In this document: positions 1 through 11,305 of the stretch, piece by piece | Numbering within the stretch: the first letter of the stretch is position 1 | Layout of the letters: the number at the start of each line of letters is the position of its first letter | Origin: Rostrohypoxylon terebratum | Taxonomy: Eukaryota; Ascomycota; Sordariomycetes; Xylariales; Hypoxylaceae | NCBI GenBank assembly: GCA_022497145.1 | Contig: MU385950.1 | Coordinates: 44,924-108,923 of the forward strand | Reading direction: 5' to 3' | Length of the DNA stretch: 64,000 nt | The notes under the pieces: model-generated | Told to the model about the DNA's origin: nothing | Database searches by the model: none | What the model saw: only the letters and a program-made list of their open reading frames with translations | Position numbers and translations under genes: made by a program

Positions 1-727
1 GGGCTCGACTACGTCGACCTGTACCTGGTGCACTGGCCCGTAGGCATGAACCCCAACGGGAACGACGACCGCTTCCCGAAGCTGCCCGACGGCAGTCGTG
101 ATATGCTGTGGGACCACGACCACGTGACCACGTGGAAGCAGATGGAGGGCTTGCTGTCGACGGGGAAGGTCAAGGGCATCGGCGTTTGCAATTATAGCAA
201 GAGGTATATGGAGCAGTTGTTGGAGAAGTCGAGTGTGGTGCCCGCGATTAACCAGATCGAAAACCACCCCGCGCTACCCCAGCAGGAGGTCGTGGATTTC
301 TGTAATGAGAAGGGAATCAGGATTGTCGCATACAGTCCGTTGGGAAGTACCGGAGGCCCATTACTAAAGAGCGAGCCGGTTGCCAAGGTGGCCGAGAGGA
401 AGGGCTCGAATCCGGGAACGGTACTATTGAGCTACCACGGTATGTTTTCCCTTGCATCGTTCTTCTCCTATAACATCATGCTAATTTGGCGATCCGTCAA
501 AAGTTGCCAGAGGCACCGTCGTGCTCGCCAAGTCTGTCACCGAGTCACGCATCAAGTCCAACCTCGAGATCATCGACCTCGATGCGGAGGACATGAAGAT
601 CCTGAACGACTATTCCGATAGCTTGGCCAAGGCGGGCAAGGTTGAGCGATATGTATACCCGCCATTCGGCATCAATTTTGGATTCCCAGACAAAACTGAA
701 GGTAGAGTTATGCCGAATGGTGTATAA
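1..727 (+). CDS. Aldo-keto reductase, 5' end missing
   Basis: This is the C-terminal part (220 residues) of an NAD(P)H-dependent aldo-keto reductase, which reduces carbonyls such as aldoses or glyceraldehyde in the cytosol. The gene runs in from the left edge in frame 1. Exons are 1..439 and 504..727; the 64 bp intron joins SYH to VARGTVVLAKSVTES, the usual family sequence. Visible family motifs are LVHWP (His of the catalytic tetrad), GIGVCNYS, NQIENHP and AYSPLG, then the cofactor-phosphate region AKSVTESRI. The Asp, Tyr and Lys of the tetrad lie upstream, outside the window. The C-terminus ends in NGV. A xylose-reductase or glycerol-dehydrogenase role is possible, but the substrate cannot be told from this half. 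Confidence 0.9.
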
Positions 728-1271
728 AATGAGGTTTAGATGTTGGGGATAGCAAATATTGGATTGAATAGAAATTTCCAATCCGACGGAAAGCAGTTTT
801 AGACGTCGCTAGCGACTATAGATACATCATATCTGACACAAGAAGATATGAATGAACAGATCGAGGACTTTCCGTGACGTCTCTGTGAATGTATGGGATC
901 GACGTTGGCTTCTCATTGATTGTACAATAAATGTCCTGAGTGGCAATGATTTCTGTGTCAGGTTGATGATAGATTTCCAAGACTTCTAGAATCTCATAGC
1001 CTCAATTAGCGTTGATGCTTCAGCTGTGAGGCACTTCAACCCTGGTTCATTTTCTATACGGTATTGGGGCGATGCCATCAGCTCATAGCCCCAAGTGGAA
1101 ACGTCCTGCCTATTATCCACCCTACACAGCTGAATCTCAATACCACCGGTACCAAAGCATCTGGAGGTCATCAGATGATACTCTGAGCTACATAAAGGTC
1201 GAGGTTTCAAAAAACATCAGACATATTTCTATCTTATTATTAATCCCTAACAAACACCAACAATAGCCAGA
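728..1271. other. Intergenic, AKR to HET gene
   Basis: The 544 bp region is AT-rich and must hold the aldo-keto reductase 3' end and the HET gene promoter. Short open frames on both strands here lack any recognisable domain. No clear TATA box or repeat was seen. Confidence 0.5.
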
Positions 1272-3356
1272 ATGGATCCTCTTGCATCGATCAATCCATA
1301 TGTGTCTCTGAAAGGAGACCCTCAACTAGGAGATGTCTACCAGAGTCTTCCCGCAAACAGCACTCGTTTCTTGAGATACAAGAGCACACAACAATCACCA
1401 GATTCCCAGGAGAGTATCCTCGTTTTTGAATTTGAAACTCACCAGATATCGAATATTGAGTCCCAGTACTCGGCTCTATCGTATACATGGGGTCACCCAA
1501 TTATTGATGACTTCAAGGATGATTTATCGCATGCAATTATTTGCGATGGCCGTCGCATGCCAATAGGCCTTAACCTAAATGACGCGCTTCAACATATATA
1601 TGTCGAATCCGACATAGCCCCACCGTTGTTGTGGGTAGACGCCGTCTGTATCAACCAAAGCGATCTTCGGGAGCGAGCTGCGCAAGTTTCCCTGATGACG
1701 AGCATCTACAGCCATGCCGCTGATGTGGTTGTGTGGCTTGGTAAAGACGACGGCGATGCCCGCGAAGCTCATGTGCTGTTGTCAGAGTACACACCTGCGC
1801 TGGAAGCGATTACCGAAGATATAATATCGGGGAATCAAGATGTTTCCATAATTGCAGAAATGGTCAATATCTACGACGATGCGAAGCTCCACGAGAAATA
1901 CAATATCACGCAAAAGTCTATGAATTGTTGGAAGGCGCTCGTCAGATTTCTTTCGCGGAGGTGGTTCAGTCGCATATGGATCGTCCAGGAGATGGTGTTC
2001 AACGCCTCCCATCAGATTTGTTGCGGTTCTCTTCGCTTTAGCTGGGCCGACCTGGACCGCTTCGTGAGCCTCGTCTTCGGTGCACAGTGGCATGGATTGA
2101 ATTTCCGCGGGCTTGAAAAGGAGACATCAAGGATCGCTCGGATCTTCACATTTCATCGCGAGATCCGCATGTCTGGGACTGATTTTGCAAGCAATGACCC
2201 ACGTTCTAGTCTTCTGAGCGCTGAAGAAAAGGTGTATGATTTCGCACAGAGTTATATCCTGTCGTCGGCATTCTTAGAGTCTACGGATCCCCGCGATCGG
2301 GTATTCGCGTTGTCAGCATTCGTGAATTCGTATGCAGCCAAATTGGATGTTAGGCCCATTTGGCTCAGGGCAGACTACACTCTCCAGACTACGGAGGTTA
2401 TGTTACGAACAGCACAGGTTTTATTATGGAAGACTCGATCCCTGGATATGCTTTCCTATGTTTCAGACCTCAGCTACCGAGAAAAGTCAGACCTTCCATC
2501 TTGGATGCCGCACTTCCACGTTCCTGGGGCTGTTGCATCCGTTGAATCGTTACTCAATATGCACCAAGGGCGGAAATATCACGCTGGTAGCCTGTCATCT
2601 ACAGTTCCTACACCTTCCGAGATTTATCTACACATGGATAGTCCCGGAAACGAGTTAGAAATTCAGGGGTACCTCTTGGATACCATCGAGGAAGTCGTCC
2701 ATTTCGAGTCAGGCTTCCTTTCAACCCTGGAAATCTGCACCAAGTTACCTTTGAAATATAAAAACGGTCAATCCCCAGTCGAGGTTCTCTGGCGTACCTT
2801 AATCGCTGGGAAAACAGACACCGAATTTCCTGCTCCAGCGCAGACTGCCAATGATTTCGCCAAGTTTGTTAAGGCCGGTCTTATAGGAATCGCTCTGAAC
2901 GCGCTCCCAGCTGGTGACAGAGAAACATTACTGAGGCTGTTCACTGTGCTGAATGATATCGAGTCAAAGTGTCCCCACCCTTCTATCCCGACAATGGACA
3001 AATTCAACGAGATAATAGTCAATGTGATGGAGGATATGGACGGTACGCTGAGAATGCTGATGGAGCTGCACGCTACGTTGACTTATCGGACGATGACTTC
3101 GCCGACTCATTGGGGAAAGAAAGGAAAAGCTATCGTCCGCACCAGCAAGGGGTTTCTAGGCTTGTCGCCTCATTCTACCCAAGTAGGGGATGAATTATGG
3201 TTGTTAAAGGGGGCGAGCTTATTCCATGTACTAAGGAACGCAGAGAGCGATTCCGCAGAAAAAATTTTGCTTGGTGAGGGATATGTACACGGCTTTATGG
3301 AGGGCGAAGCTTTGAGATTAGATGGAATGAGTTACAATCCCGTCACCATCAAATAG
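1272..3356 (+). CDS. HET-domain (heterokaryon incompatibility) protein
   Basis: A single-exon gene encodes 694 residues. Residues about 66-240 carry the HET domain: YSALSYTWG near residue 67, then ICDGRRMPIGLNLNDAL, then LLWVDAVCINQ and the segment ending VVWLGKDD. This order is diagnostic of the family. HET proteins trigger regulated cell death when genetically different hyphae fuse, usually as a downstream effector; some act with NLR or other partners. The C-terminal 450 residues show no second domain I recognise and resemble the variable tails of HET proteins. No signal peptide or membrane segment is visible. The ATG at 1272 is the first in frame and precedes the domain by a normal distance. 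Whether it is a functional incompatibility gene is unknown. Confidence 0.93.
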   Translation: MDPLASINPYVSLKGDPQLGDVYQSLPANSTRFLRYKSTQQSPDSQESILVFEFETHQISNIESQYSALSYTWGHPIIDDFKDDLSHAIICDGRRMPIGLNLNDALQHIYVESDIAPPLLWVDAVCINQSDLRERAAQVSLMTSIYSHAADVVVWLGKDDGDAREAHVLLSEYTPALEAITEDIISGNQDVSIIAEMVNIYDDAKLHEKYNITQKSMNCWKALVRFLSRRWFSRIWIVQEMVFNASHQICCGSLRFSWADLDRFVSLVFGAQWHGLNFRGLEKETSRIARIFTFHREIRMSGTDFASNDPRSSLLSAEEKVYDFAQSYILSSAFLESTDPRDRVFALSAFVNSYAAKLDVRPIWLRADYTLQTTEVMLRTAQVLLWKTRSLDMLSYVSDLSYREKSDLPSWMPHFHVPGAVASVESLLNMHQGRKYHAGSLSSTVPTPSEIYLHMDSPGNELEIQGYLLDTIEEVVHFESGFLSTLEICTKLPLKYKNGQSPVEVLWRTLIAGKTDTEFPAPAQTANDFAKFVKAGLIGIALNALPAGDRETLLRLFTVLNDIESKCPHPSIPTMDKFNEIIVNVMEDMDGTLRMLMELHATLTYRTMTSPTHWGKKGKAIVRTSKGFLGLSPHSTQVGDELWLLKGASLFHVLRNAESDSAEKILLGEGYVHGFMEGEALRLDGMSYNPVTIK

Positions 3357-4553
3357 AAGCAGTGTATTGGTAGCAGCTTACTATGAATGATACCGAGGGG
3401 TCAGGGTTAGGGTTGATGTGTCTGCTCTTAATCTTAACCCTAACCCTAAGGTCGACAACCTAAGAATGCAGCTATTCTAGATGGTGGCAAATTGGGAGCT
3501 TCATGATCAATTACAACTGAAACTACCACCGCGGTTTTTAAAGTTGATACTGTTGTAATATTGAGCCACGTGGAATCCATGGGGCAACTGAGGCTTCTAT
3601 ATTGCTTGCCCTTTATCATATTTGCTAGCAATTAGCCTATTTCAACTTGCCACCATAGCTAGGTACGTAATCAGTGCTCTCAATTCTTTCTTTCGCGACG
3701 GTCAATTAATCATGTCAGGTATATATTCATATAGTAGTGACTATTTATGGCACATTAATATATAGGTACCTAGGTAGTCTATCAAACGCTTTACCTGACC
3801 ATGTCTCAGTACAACTATACCCCCCCTCCCCCCGTATACAGTATTCAGATTCAGAGAAGAGGGTAATACATCCATGATATTCTTTTTTACACAGTTGACG
3901 GTTTTTACCTAGTAAAGGCCCTGGACGAACTATGAAGCTAAATGAGAACACTGCTTGAACGATGATGTAACAGAAGTCTCACTTTGGATAGGTAAGGTAA
4001 GAAGTGTGGTTGGATCTTTGATATTTGGGTAAGTATTCCTGCAGGTCAATAACACATTCCCCAGATTTAAGTCCCCTGTCACGAAAGCCGGCGTCTTGTA
4101 GGTAAGACGGGAACCACCAAAGAAGCTTTCCAATACTTATCCGGTAAAGTCTTTAACAGCATAGAAATTCTAGACCCTGAACATTGTTAGTCTCCCAATT
4201 AACAGCCCCAGTTACATCCTAATGTATGACATGGGGCCCCTACCCTATCCCCAACTTCTCCGCCAAAAGAATGCCACGATGTTTATTACCCGAACACCCG
4301 CTTTCCCAATTCGGTTCAAGGTATTCCGTCACAGATTTATCCATTTGAAGATTAGCCAGAAGAAACGGGTAGCTTAAGGTGGAATCCGGGAAAATGGCAC
4401 TGTTCGTAAAATTAGTTTCATAGGATCAACGGAATCAAAATGTTTATTTACCTTGGAAGACGCCCACCGGATCTCGACTGATTCCTTATAATAGAGAAGT
4501 ACAGAAACCTAAGTTAATACCGTCCTAGAATTTCTCTCGTCAAGAACAACAAT
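3357..4553. other. Intergenic, HET to acetylxylan esterase
   Basis: About 1.2 kb without a supported gene. It opens with an inverted telomere-like repeat (listed separately) and contains scattered TAGGTA/CCTAGG words. The last 70 bases hold an AT-rich TATA-like stretch (CTTATAATAG, about 4486-4495) that may serve the esterase gene. Confidence 0.5.
3403..3447. repeat. Inverted telomere-like repeat
   Basis: AGGGTTAGGGTT (3403-3414) and its exact reverse complement AACCCTAACCCT (3436-3447) face each other across 21 bases, 47 bases after the HET stop codon. Each arm is two units of the fungal telomere hexamer TTAGGG in opposite orientation. It could fold as a 12 bp hairpin in the HET transcript 3' end, or mark an old telomere-sequence insertion. 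Confidence 0.85.
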
Positions 4554-5623
4554 ATGAAGGTCTCGTCGACACTTACAATCCTGGCAATTGCCACGGTTGG
4601 CAGCTGCCAATCCATCACCAAGGTCAATGATTTCAGCGGCACCCCCACAAAGCTTGGGATGTACGTCTATGTCCCCAAGACTCTCCAGACTCCGGCACCT
4701 ATCGTTGTAGCAGTTCACCACTGCCAAGGATCAGCTCAGGGCTATTCCACCGAGTCTCACTATATACCTTTGGCCGACCAGCACAACTTTATCTTGATCT
4801 ATCCCAACTCAAGATCGAGCGGTGGCTGCTTCGATGTTGCTTCCGACGCCAGTATGTCTATCCACGCTGACTTATAGTTATTGTCAAAATGCCATTTGCT
4901 AATTCCGTTTAGCTCTGAAACACAATGGCGGTGGTGACAGCCAGACTATTGCTAACATGGTAACCTACGCCGTTGAGAAATACGGTGGTGATGCCAACCG
5001 AACATTCGTTACGGGAACCAGCTCCGGCGCCATGATGACGAACGTTCTTGTCGGTGCTTACCCCGATGTATTCAAGGCAGGATCCGTCTACTCCGGTGTA
5101 CCTGACGGATGCTTTGCGGTTCCCGGCTCTACAGCTACTCAAGACCCCCCTGGATGGAACAACCAGTGCGCCAATGGACAGACCACCAAGACAGCAGAGC
5201 AATGGGGTGACCTCGTGCGATCTTACTACCCTGACTACACCGGTCTCCGACCCAGAATGCTGATGTAAGGACTTCTTCACCGCAAATATCTGCATGAACT
5301 AGATATATTGACATGTTATTAGCTGGCACGGATCTGCTGATGGTACTCTGCGATACCCCAACTGTAAGCTCAATTCTTCTGGAGAGAATACGCAAGACGC
5401 TAACGTTATCATAGACGCCGAAACCATGAAGCAATGGTCCAACGTCCTTGGCCTTTCAGACCCGAAGGACACCCCAAACACCCCCCAGAGTGGATACACC
5501 AGGACTATCTACGGAGAAGGTGATGAGAACACGGCACAACTTGTTGGATACAGTGCTCAGGGTGTTGGCCACACTGTCCCTGTCCACGAGACGATGGACC
5601 TCGCATTCTTCGGAATTGCGTGA
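4554..5623 (+). CDS. Secreted acetylxylan esterase (CE1 / PHB-depolymerase-like)
   Basis: The encoded 299-residue secreted esterase belongs to the fungal acetylxylan esterase A type, which removes acetyl groups from xylan. Exons are 4554..4851, 4913..5264, 5323..5363 and 5415..5623; all junctions keep frame and restore family sequence (DATLKHNGGGD, MLIWHGSADGTL, YPNYAETMKQW). A signal peptide covers about residues 1-18 (MKVSSTLTILAIATVGSC). The nucleophile serine is in GTSSGAMM, the aspartate in HGSADGTL and the histidine in GVGHTVP, so the triad is complete. Length matches single-domain family members, with no carbohydrate-binding module. A related feruloyl esterase activity cannot be excluded, but the overall sequence fits acetylxylan esterase better. 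Confidence 0.93.
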
Positions 5624-6018
5624 GCGACAACGGATGGATTACTTGGCAAATATAAAAGATGGGAAATGGATAGCCTTGCATCATAGCCATGGAATATCAA
5701 TAGCAATAAGCGATTGAATTCAGTTTTTCCTGCGTAAGATACGATCTGCTGCAGTCCTCTGGAGCTTGACCATGCAAGGCCACCTCGACTTCACACTGTA
5801 TATGAGTATTCGACCAGGCTTAAGCGCCGTTCTATCATCCCTCTGAGTTAATCAAGTTCATTTTATAACATCACTGATTATAGTGGCATATCTCGGAATG
5901 AATAGGCATGGACAACTTGATATCAACTTAATGCGAGCAATACCTATCTTCAACGATCGTCACCACACTAATACATCGAACTACCACCCAGCACATCGAC
6001 ACTATGCAATCTCCTATC
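5624..6018. other. Intergenic between convergent genes
   Basis: About 395 bp separate the 3' ends of the acetylxylan esterase and the tyrosinase, which are transcribed towards each other. Nothing beyond presumed 3' untranslated sequence was seen. Confidence 0.5.
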
Positions 6019-7579
6019 TCAAACATAGACGTAACAGAACGCACCACCATTGCCTCCGAGTTGGTCGTGAGCCTCCAACAGCTTGATGGGAGGACCAAGC
6101 CATTCTAGGTCGACCGTGACGTTCGAGGGGTCCGCGGCGAGACGCTGGCCCATGGGCATAGGCATACCACCGTTGGGGACAACATTGAGACGTGCCTCCG
6201 GGTCCTGCATCTGCCAGATCCACCATAGACGGTCTAGAGATGTGTGGTGGAAGTAGAAGAGCGGGTCACCGGGCGAGGTCATGGGGTCTCCACCAGGGTC
6301 GACGGCGGCGACGTAGTGGCCTGCGGTGTGGATCTAATTCAGAGAAGTCAGCTTCAATTCTCGTGCCTAAGTGAGTAACACAAGTTGGTGACTTACTCCC
6401 CAAGGGTAGGGGTCGTTCTTGGGAGGCGGGGTCCCGAGCAATTCGTTGTAGAAGGTATCGATGTTGGCGCTGTTGTTGAGGAGATGGAAAGCGCGATCAG
6501 CTCGGGCTCCCATGGTCGCATCGCGGTTCACGTCGCGGCGAAGGCAGCGAGGGTTCTTGCCTGTCCCATCGGATCTTGGGTTCTTGGGGACGTTGGCGCC
6601 CATCGACATTGAAGTAGGTCCCAAGCTGACGACCATACTATTCATATGTTAGTACTCCGGAGATTCAAGGAAGCTCTAGTTTATTGCGTGTTATCAACTG
6701 GATAACATACTCCGAGAATGGCCCCTTTGTGACACAGCCTCCACCTCCATTCGACTTGATGATATTAGGAGTTCGTCCAGGCTGGGGAACACCCTTGTAC
6801 AAAGGCTCCGGCTCGCCGTTGCCGCCAAGACTAGAGGCATTGCCGTTCAACAAGGGGGAGTTGAAGGGGTCCTCGGCGTAGCGATCGTAGTTCATATACT
6901 ATTTCATAATCAGTAACAGCGTCCACATAACTGGTTATTATAGACTCAACGTACGGGCTGGTAGCCAGTATATCCACACTCTTCTCGAAGGGCTTTCTCG
7001 AAGAGCCAGACATAGTATTTGTGAGCGCCAAACAAGTGGAAGTTGTCGTGAAGTTGCATGGCGTGCGTCATGTGAAACGCAACAAAGTCATCGTATCGAC
7101 TCAGCGCTCCTGGGAACCTTTCTGTATCTACTGTAGGGGGTAGGTTCATCAAGCACGTAACAGCAGTAGTGTACTCGATTCGCTGTTCCTCCGAAAGGTC
7201 ACTCCTATCATCGAATGAGTAAGGTCGAAGACTTTTTAGTTTAATAAAGATCGAATGCATACCATTCCCGTCTTACGGCCGCATTTTCTAAGGTACAGTT
7301 ATTGTTCGTGTTAGCAGCAATCTTCTGGGCCACCCATTCGTCAACCTTGGGCATAGTAGCCTCTTCAAGCTTATCGACGACATCGAGAGGGTAGACAGGA
7401 TTTCGAATACTAGATAAGCCTTCGGTTAGTTATGAGAGTCAAAGTCTGAGCGAAGGTAGTAAGACCTACATTTCTATCTTAGACACATAATCACTTCGAG
7501 GCCGAGGCACCTCAATCGCTGCTCCTCGAACTCCAGAAAGGAGAGAGGGGAGCAGGAGAGCACTCCTGATGGTCCACAT
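6019..7579 (-). CDS. Secreted tyrosinase
   Basis: A copper monooxygenase oxidising phenols to quinones (melanin or phenolic defence chemistry). Reading down the minus strand, exons are 7579..7470, 7409..7263, 7204..6955, 6898..6711, 6637..6397 and 6333..6019, giving 416 residues; all five introns (56-73 bp) keep frame. A signal peptide begins MWTIRSALLLPSLLSG. The copper-A region contains HMTHAMQLH and GAHKYYVW, followed by ECGYTGYQPYMNYDRYAEDP. The copper-B region contains GIHTAGHYV and FYFHHTSLDRLWWIWQ. The usual tryptophan before the third copper-A histidine is Ala (GAHKYY). The protein lacks the long C-terminal inhibitory domain of cytosolic tyrosinases, consistent with a short secreted form. 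Confidence 0.92.
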
Positions 7580-10500
7580 GTTGAATCAGCTACCTGTTTG
7601 GAGGTAGACCTGAAGCTGAACGCGAGTTACCAAGCGACTGTCTCCGACAGCTGCGGAACTGGGTGATTTTCCAACAGGTATATATAGCCCACATTTTCCA
7701 TCGCGGCTCAATCGATCGACCTGGGGTTCAATCATGCAACTCCGCACGGCATTTGAAGCACAGCTGCATTGGGACAGTTTTAATTAATACATCCAATGAT
7801 ACTCATTTCCAATATATTTCAGCTTAGATAAATTTTCGGCAGAAGACCTCGTAATATAAGTCCGCGATCCCAACGCATGAGAGCATGGTTATCTAGCTTC
7901 CTTGGTAATGACCACCTAAGTAGCCATGTCCTTAGATTCATGATTTGCGATTTCGCCAGGACAACCGAGTCGGTCTAGGTAGTAGTATCAGAATACAGAC
8001 CCAAATGATTAAAACTGGTGACGTCGTTGTATACCTACCTAATGAGCTCCGGAATTTGGGCAGTTTGCTGGGTAGTATGGAATCATATAGATAAACCTAT
8101 CTGCCAAGTATCGCTGACACCACATGATACCCAGGAGGCACTATGTATCATTATATGAATGAAAAGGGACCTACTTACCAGGCACTAGGTAGGTAGCTGC
8201 GTACAGTAGGGGTATCTTCTGATAACCGAAGCATACATCCATGGTGACATGTTCAGGTAGGTAGCCATTTGAATTATATACCTCATATTCTGAACTCTTA
8301 ATGTACTCGAACAGCAGCCATTGGTAGGTAGTCTCTGCCAAATATTCGTCAAATTTCAAGCTAGAATCCATAGCAACATTGAAGACCAGTAAAGCGGCAT
8401 ATCTTAAAGCACTCCTCTTTTAATTCAGGTCTACGGAGATTATACCGAGTATAGGCTAGTAATCAACATTTTAGCCCCCTGCTTTCTTCAAAATCCAGCC
8501 TAGTTGACTGTTGAGGCTGTTCGCGATTGCCTATGTCGAATGGGGTATTTAGCGGGCGACGCTGAGGCTTATGATGCATAGGTTAGGTAGTGTGAAGGTA
8601 TTTTTTCATCTAATTATGGCTTAGGTAAAAGGTACCTACGACCTACTCGTAGTCTCGTACGATCAATCTACATTTAGTATAGGTAGTTTATGTGGATCTC
8701 CGTGCCGTTAGACCGGTCGGAGTAAGTAACCTAACCTATGACCTTTTCTTTCGATCCGGGAGGTCTTGATATTCTTTTTGACCTTTACATGCCGACCACT
8801 CCGACGTGGCTTACCTACCTATCTGGATCCTTTAACCTTCCATAATGAAAAAAATACGAACTATTACCATATACTACGTTTGATTACCTAGTGTTAGTTC
8901 CCATCACCCTATCATTTCTAACCTAGAGATTTTCCATACCTAGGCAGCTAGGTACATAGTACCTATTCTCTGCTATCCACAGGATTGCTGAGTATGACTA
9001 GATGTGGAACCCAGCTGTACCTTATTATTGCGGGGATATGCCACAGGTAGCACCAAGACGACAAACGCTAGGGGTCTCATTGTGTTGGTTGGTGGGTGAC
9101 ACTGGCTGACGCCATCTAGACTTGTAAATAATCTCGATAACCTCCCCCGAAACATCATTATTAAAATTGGAGAGAATCTACCTAGGATTCAGAGATGCAT
9201 GATAAGTCTGCTTTCCTGAGTGCATACCTGGGTAGTAGGTACCTAGTACCTAATATAGATGGATCAATAAACCGACGCTTTCATCCTTTCTTACATCAGA
9301 ATCTCTAAAATGTACGTCGTAGGTACTTCCAGATGCCGAATGTCCCACCCCTGAATTGCAAAATGACAATGCCACTCGAAAGGAAGCTGTAGCGTTGCGC
9401 TATAATAGCATAGGACTTGGACAGCAAAAGAATATCCACCATTGTATGATTACTATATACAGTCTACTCAACGAAACTCTATACTCAGACATCCAAGGAT
9501 ATCCACCGCCTCTTATAAGTTTTATACCGATTATTATTCCAAGTAGCTACCCGTCGGCATGTATTGGCATCTACAATTGTCGCCATCACAAACTTTAAGC
9601 CTAAGTAGTACCTTAACTCCGCGTTTCATTGAATGACCCCTGACATGTGAGGCTGAAGATATAAATAGTCTAGTTGTAGATAGGCACCAACTCTCGCATC
9701 TCCCTAAATCGTTCTAAGGATTCCCTAAGTGTAAAGATTGCTCCCTCCTTCCTGGACCTCGGCTCCTCAGCTCAGCCCCAGGTATATCACCATTAGCATA
9801 CCCACCTTGAAAGCGTCGAGCATGTCAGTGGCATGTAGAAAGAACCGACACACCAATTTTCCTTTCTATCCTGATGTTATTTTCGCCTATCTTCTTTGGG
9901 CGTAGCAGCTGCCTAGGTAGTAGTCAAAATTCGAGAGCGGGGAGTTCTCCCGAATGGGTAGGTAGAACGGATCTGACAAGATATAATGGCTGGAATTACA
10001 TCACGGAAATGCACATATCCCAATGATTCGTCAAAACCAATTGACACTACTCAGAATGGAGCAGGGGTTTTGCCTTCATTAAAAAAATGTTTCCATATTT
10101 GCTAGTCAACAAGGTAGGTAGGTGGCCGCCGTAAGGTGCCTGAAATACCACAAATAGCTTGTTGTAACACAAGGCACACATTTCGCTTACTAGAAGACAT
10201 AGAATTACCAGCTTTATTTTTAGGGTGATCAACTTAAGCTACTTTCAGCTGACAGGCAATATAGCGAATCGGCTCTAGTCCCCGACTATCATTCATAGGG
10301 CTAAAGGCTTGATTGCGCCCTAAAAATGGGGCATGAAGCTATCCACGATGAAATGAGGTGGGGTTGAATAGCACCAGCAAGATGTTTAGGGGTCCGCGTA
10401 CCAACGACCATCAAAGACCAGATTCAAAGCTCAGGAGAAAATCGGTAACCTTATGAATTGAGTATATAAGGTAGTAAGTTTCTCTCTCTAATGGTAAACT

Positions 10501-10612
10501 CATCACATACCACAACACTCACCATCAATTCATCTCTCTCTTATTCTTTTCTTTATCTATCAGTTTCCTTTACCAATAGATATTATCATCTCATTTTCTA
10601 TCAACAATCAAA
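7580..10612. other. 3 kb gene-free AT-rich stretch
   Basis: No coding region I can support. The stretch is full of short TAGGTA, CCTAGG, GGTACC and TACCTA words in both orientations. The first 100 or so bases must hold the tyrosinase promoter (minus strand), and the last 150 the promoter of the KP4-like gene. Open frames here are short and without domains. Confidence 0.6.
10463..10470 (+). promoter_or_regulatory. TATA box of KP4-like gene
   Basis: TATATAAG lies about 143 bases upstream of the start codon of the KP4-like gene and is followed by a pyrimidine-rich leader, as in strongly expressed fungal genes. Assignment is by position only. Confidence 0.5.
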
Positions 10613-11305
10613 ATGCCTTCCTTCATCAAGACCGTCCTCGCTGTTTCCAGCATCTTTGCCTCGGCTCTGGCCTTCCCGGCCGATATGTCTGCTAACCCGG
10701 CCGACCCATTAAGCCCCCGTGCTCTTGGAAGTGAGTAGCATATAAGGATCCTTAGTCGCAGTTTCTAACTCCAAAACCCACAGTTAACTGCCGTGGCTCC
10801 GGTCTCTGCGGTCTCGCCACTCTTGAGAACCACGCAGATGTGAACATCGTTCAGCTCTGGCACGATATCCTTGCCGCCACCGACAAGGACCCCAACACTG
10901 TCTATCACAGCGGTGACCACATCGTCTGTGTTGGCACCTCCGCCACCATCACCGTCGGTGCCAGCGCTAGCGGCGGGGCCGGTGGTCTCAAAGGCAAGTT
11001 GAGCCTCAAGACTAGCGCCAAGATCGGAACTGGCGGTGTCTGCCTTTTCCCTCAGGGAGCCTCCCTCACTCTGGCTAAGATCAGGGAACTTGTCGATGCT
11101 CTTGGCAACCACGGTTGTGCCACTTGCGGATCCGTCCCCATCCACTTCGTCGACCAGAAGAGTAACAACCCCAAGGACGGCATCCTAACTTCCAACTACG
11201 TCGGCAACCCTTACTGTAAGTTTCCCCTCATAGTACTATTTACTCGTTTACTGATTTGGTCGCGCTGTAGGCGGTGGTAACTGCATCAACGAGGTTGGCA
11301 ACTAA
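10613..11305 (+). CDS. Secreted KP4-like killer-toxin family protein
   Basis: A 194-residue small secreted protein. Exons are 10613..10730, 10784..11215 and 11271..11305, with 53 and 55 bp introns in frame. A signal peptide (about residues 1-20) and a short Pro-rich stretch ending in LSPRALG precede a domain beginning INCRGSGLCG. This domain has eight cysteines, including GVCLFP, HGCATCGSVP and a C-terminal YCGGNC, the arrangement of KP4-fold proteins. KP4 homologues are secreted by many ascomycetes; the founder blocks calcium channels of competing fungi, and some plant pathogens carry such genes. Activity and target of this copy are unknown. The gene stands alone in AT-rich DNA and looks intact. 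Confidence 0.88.
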
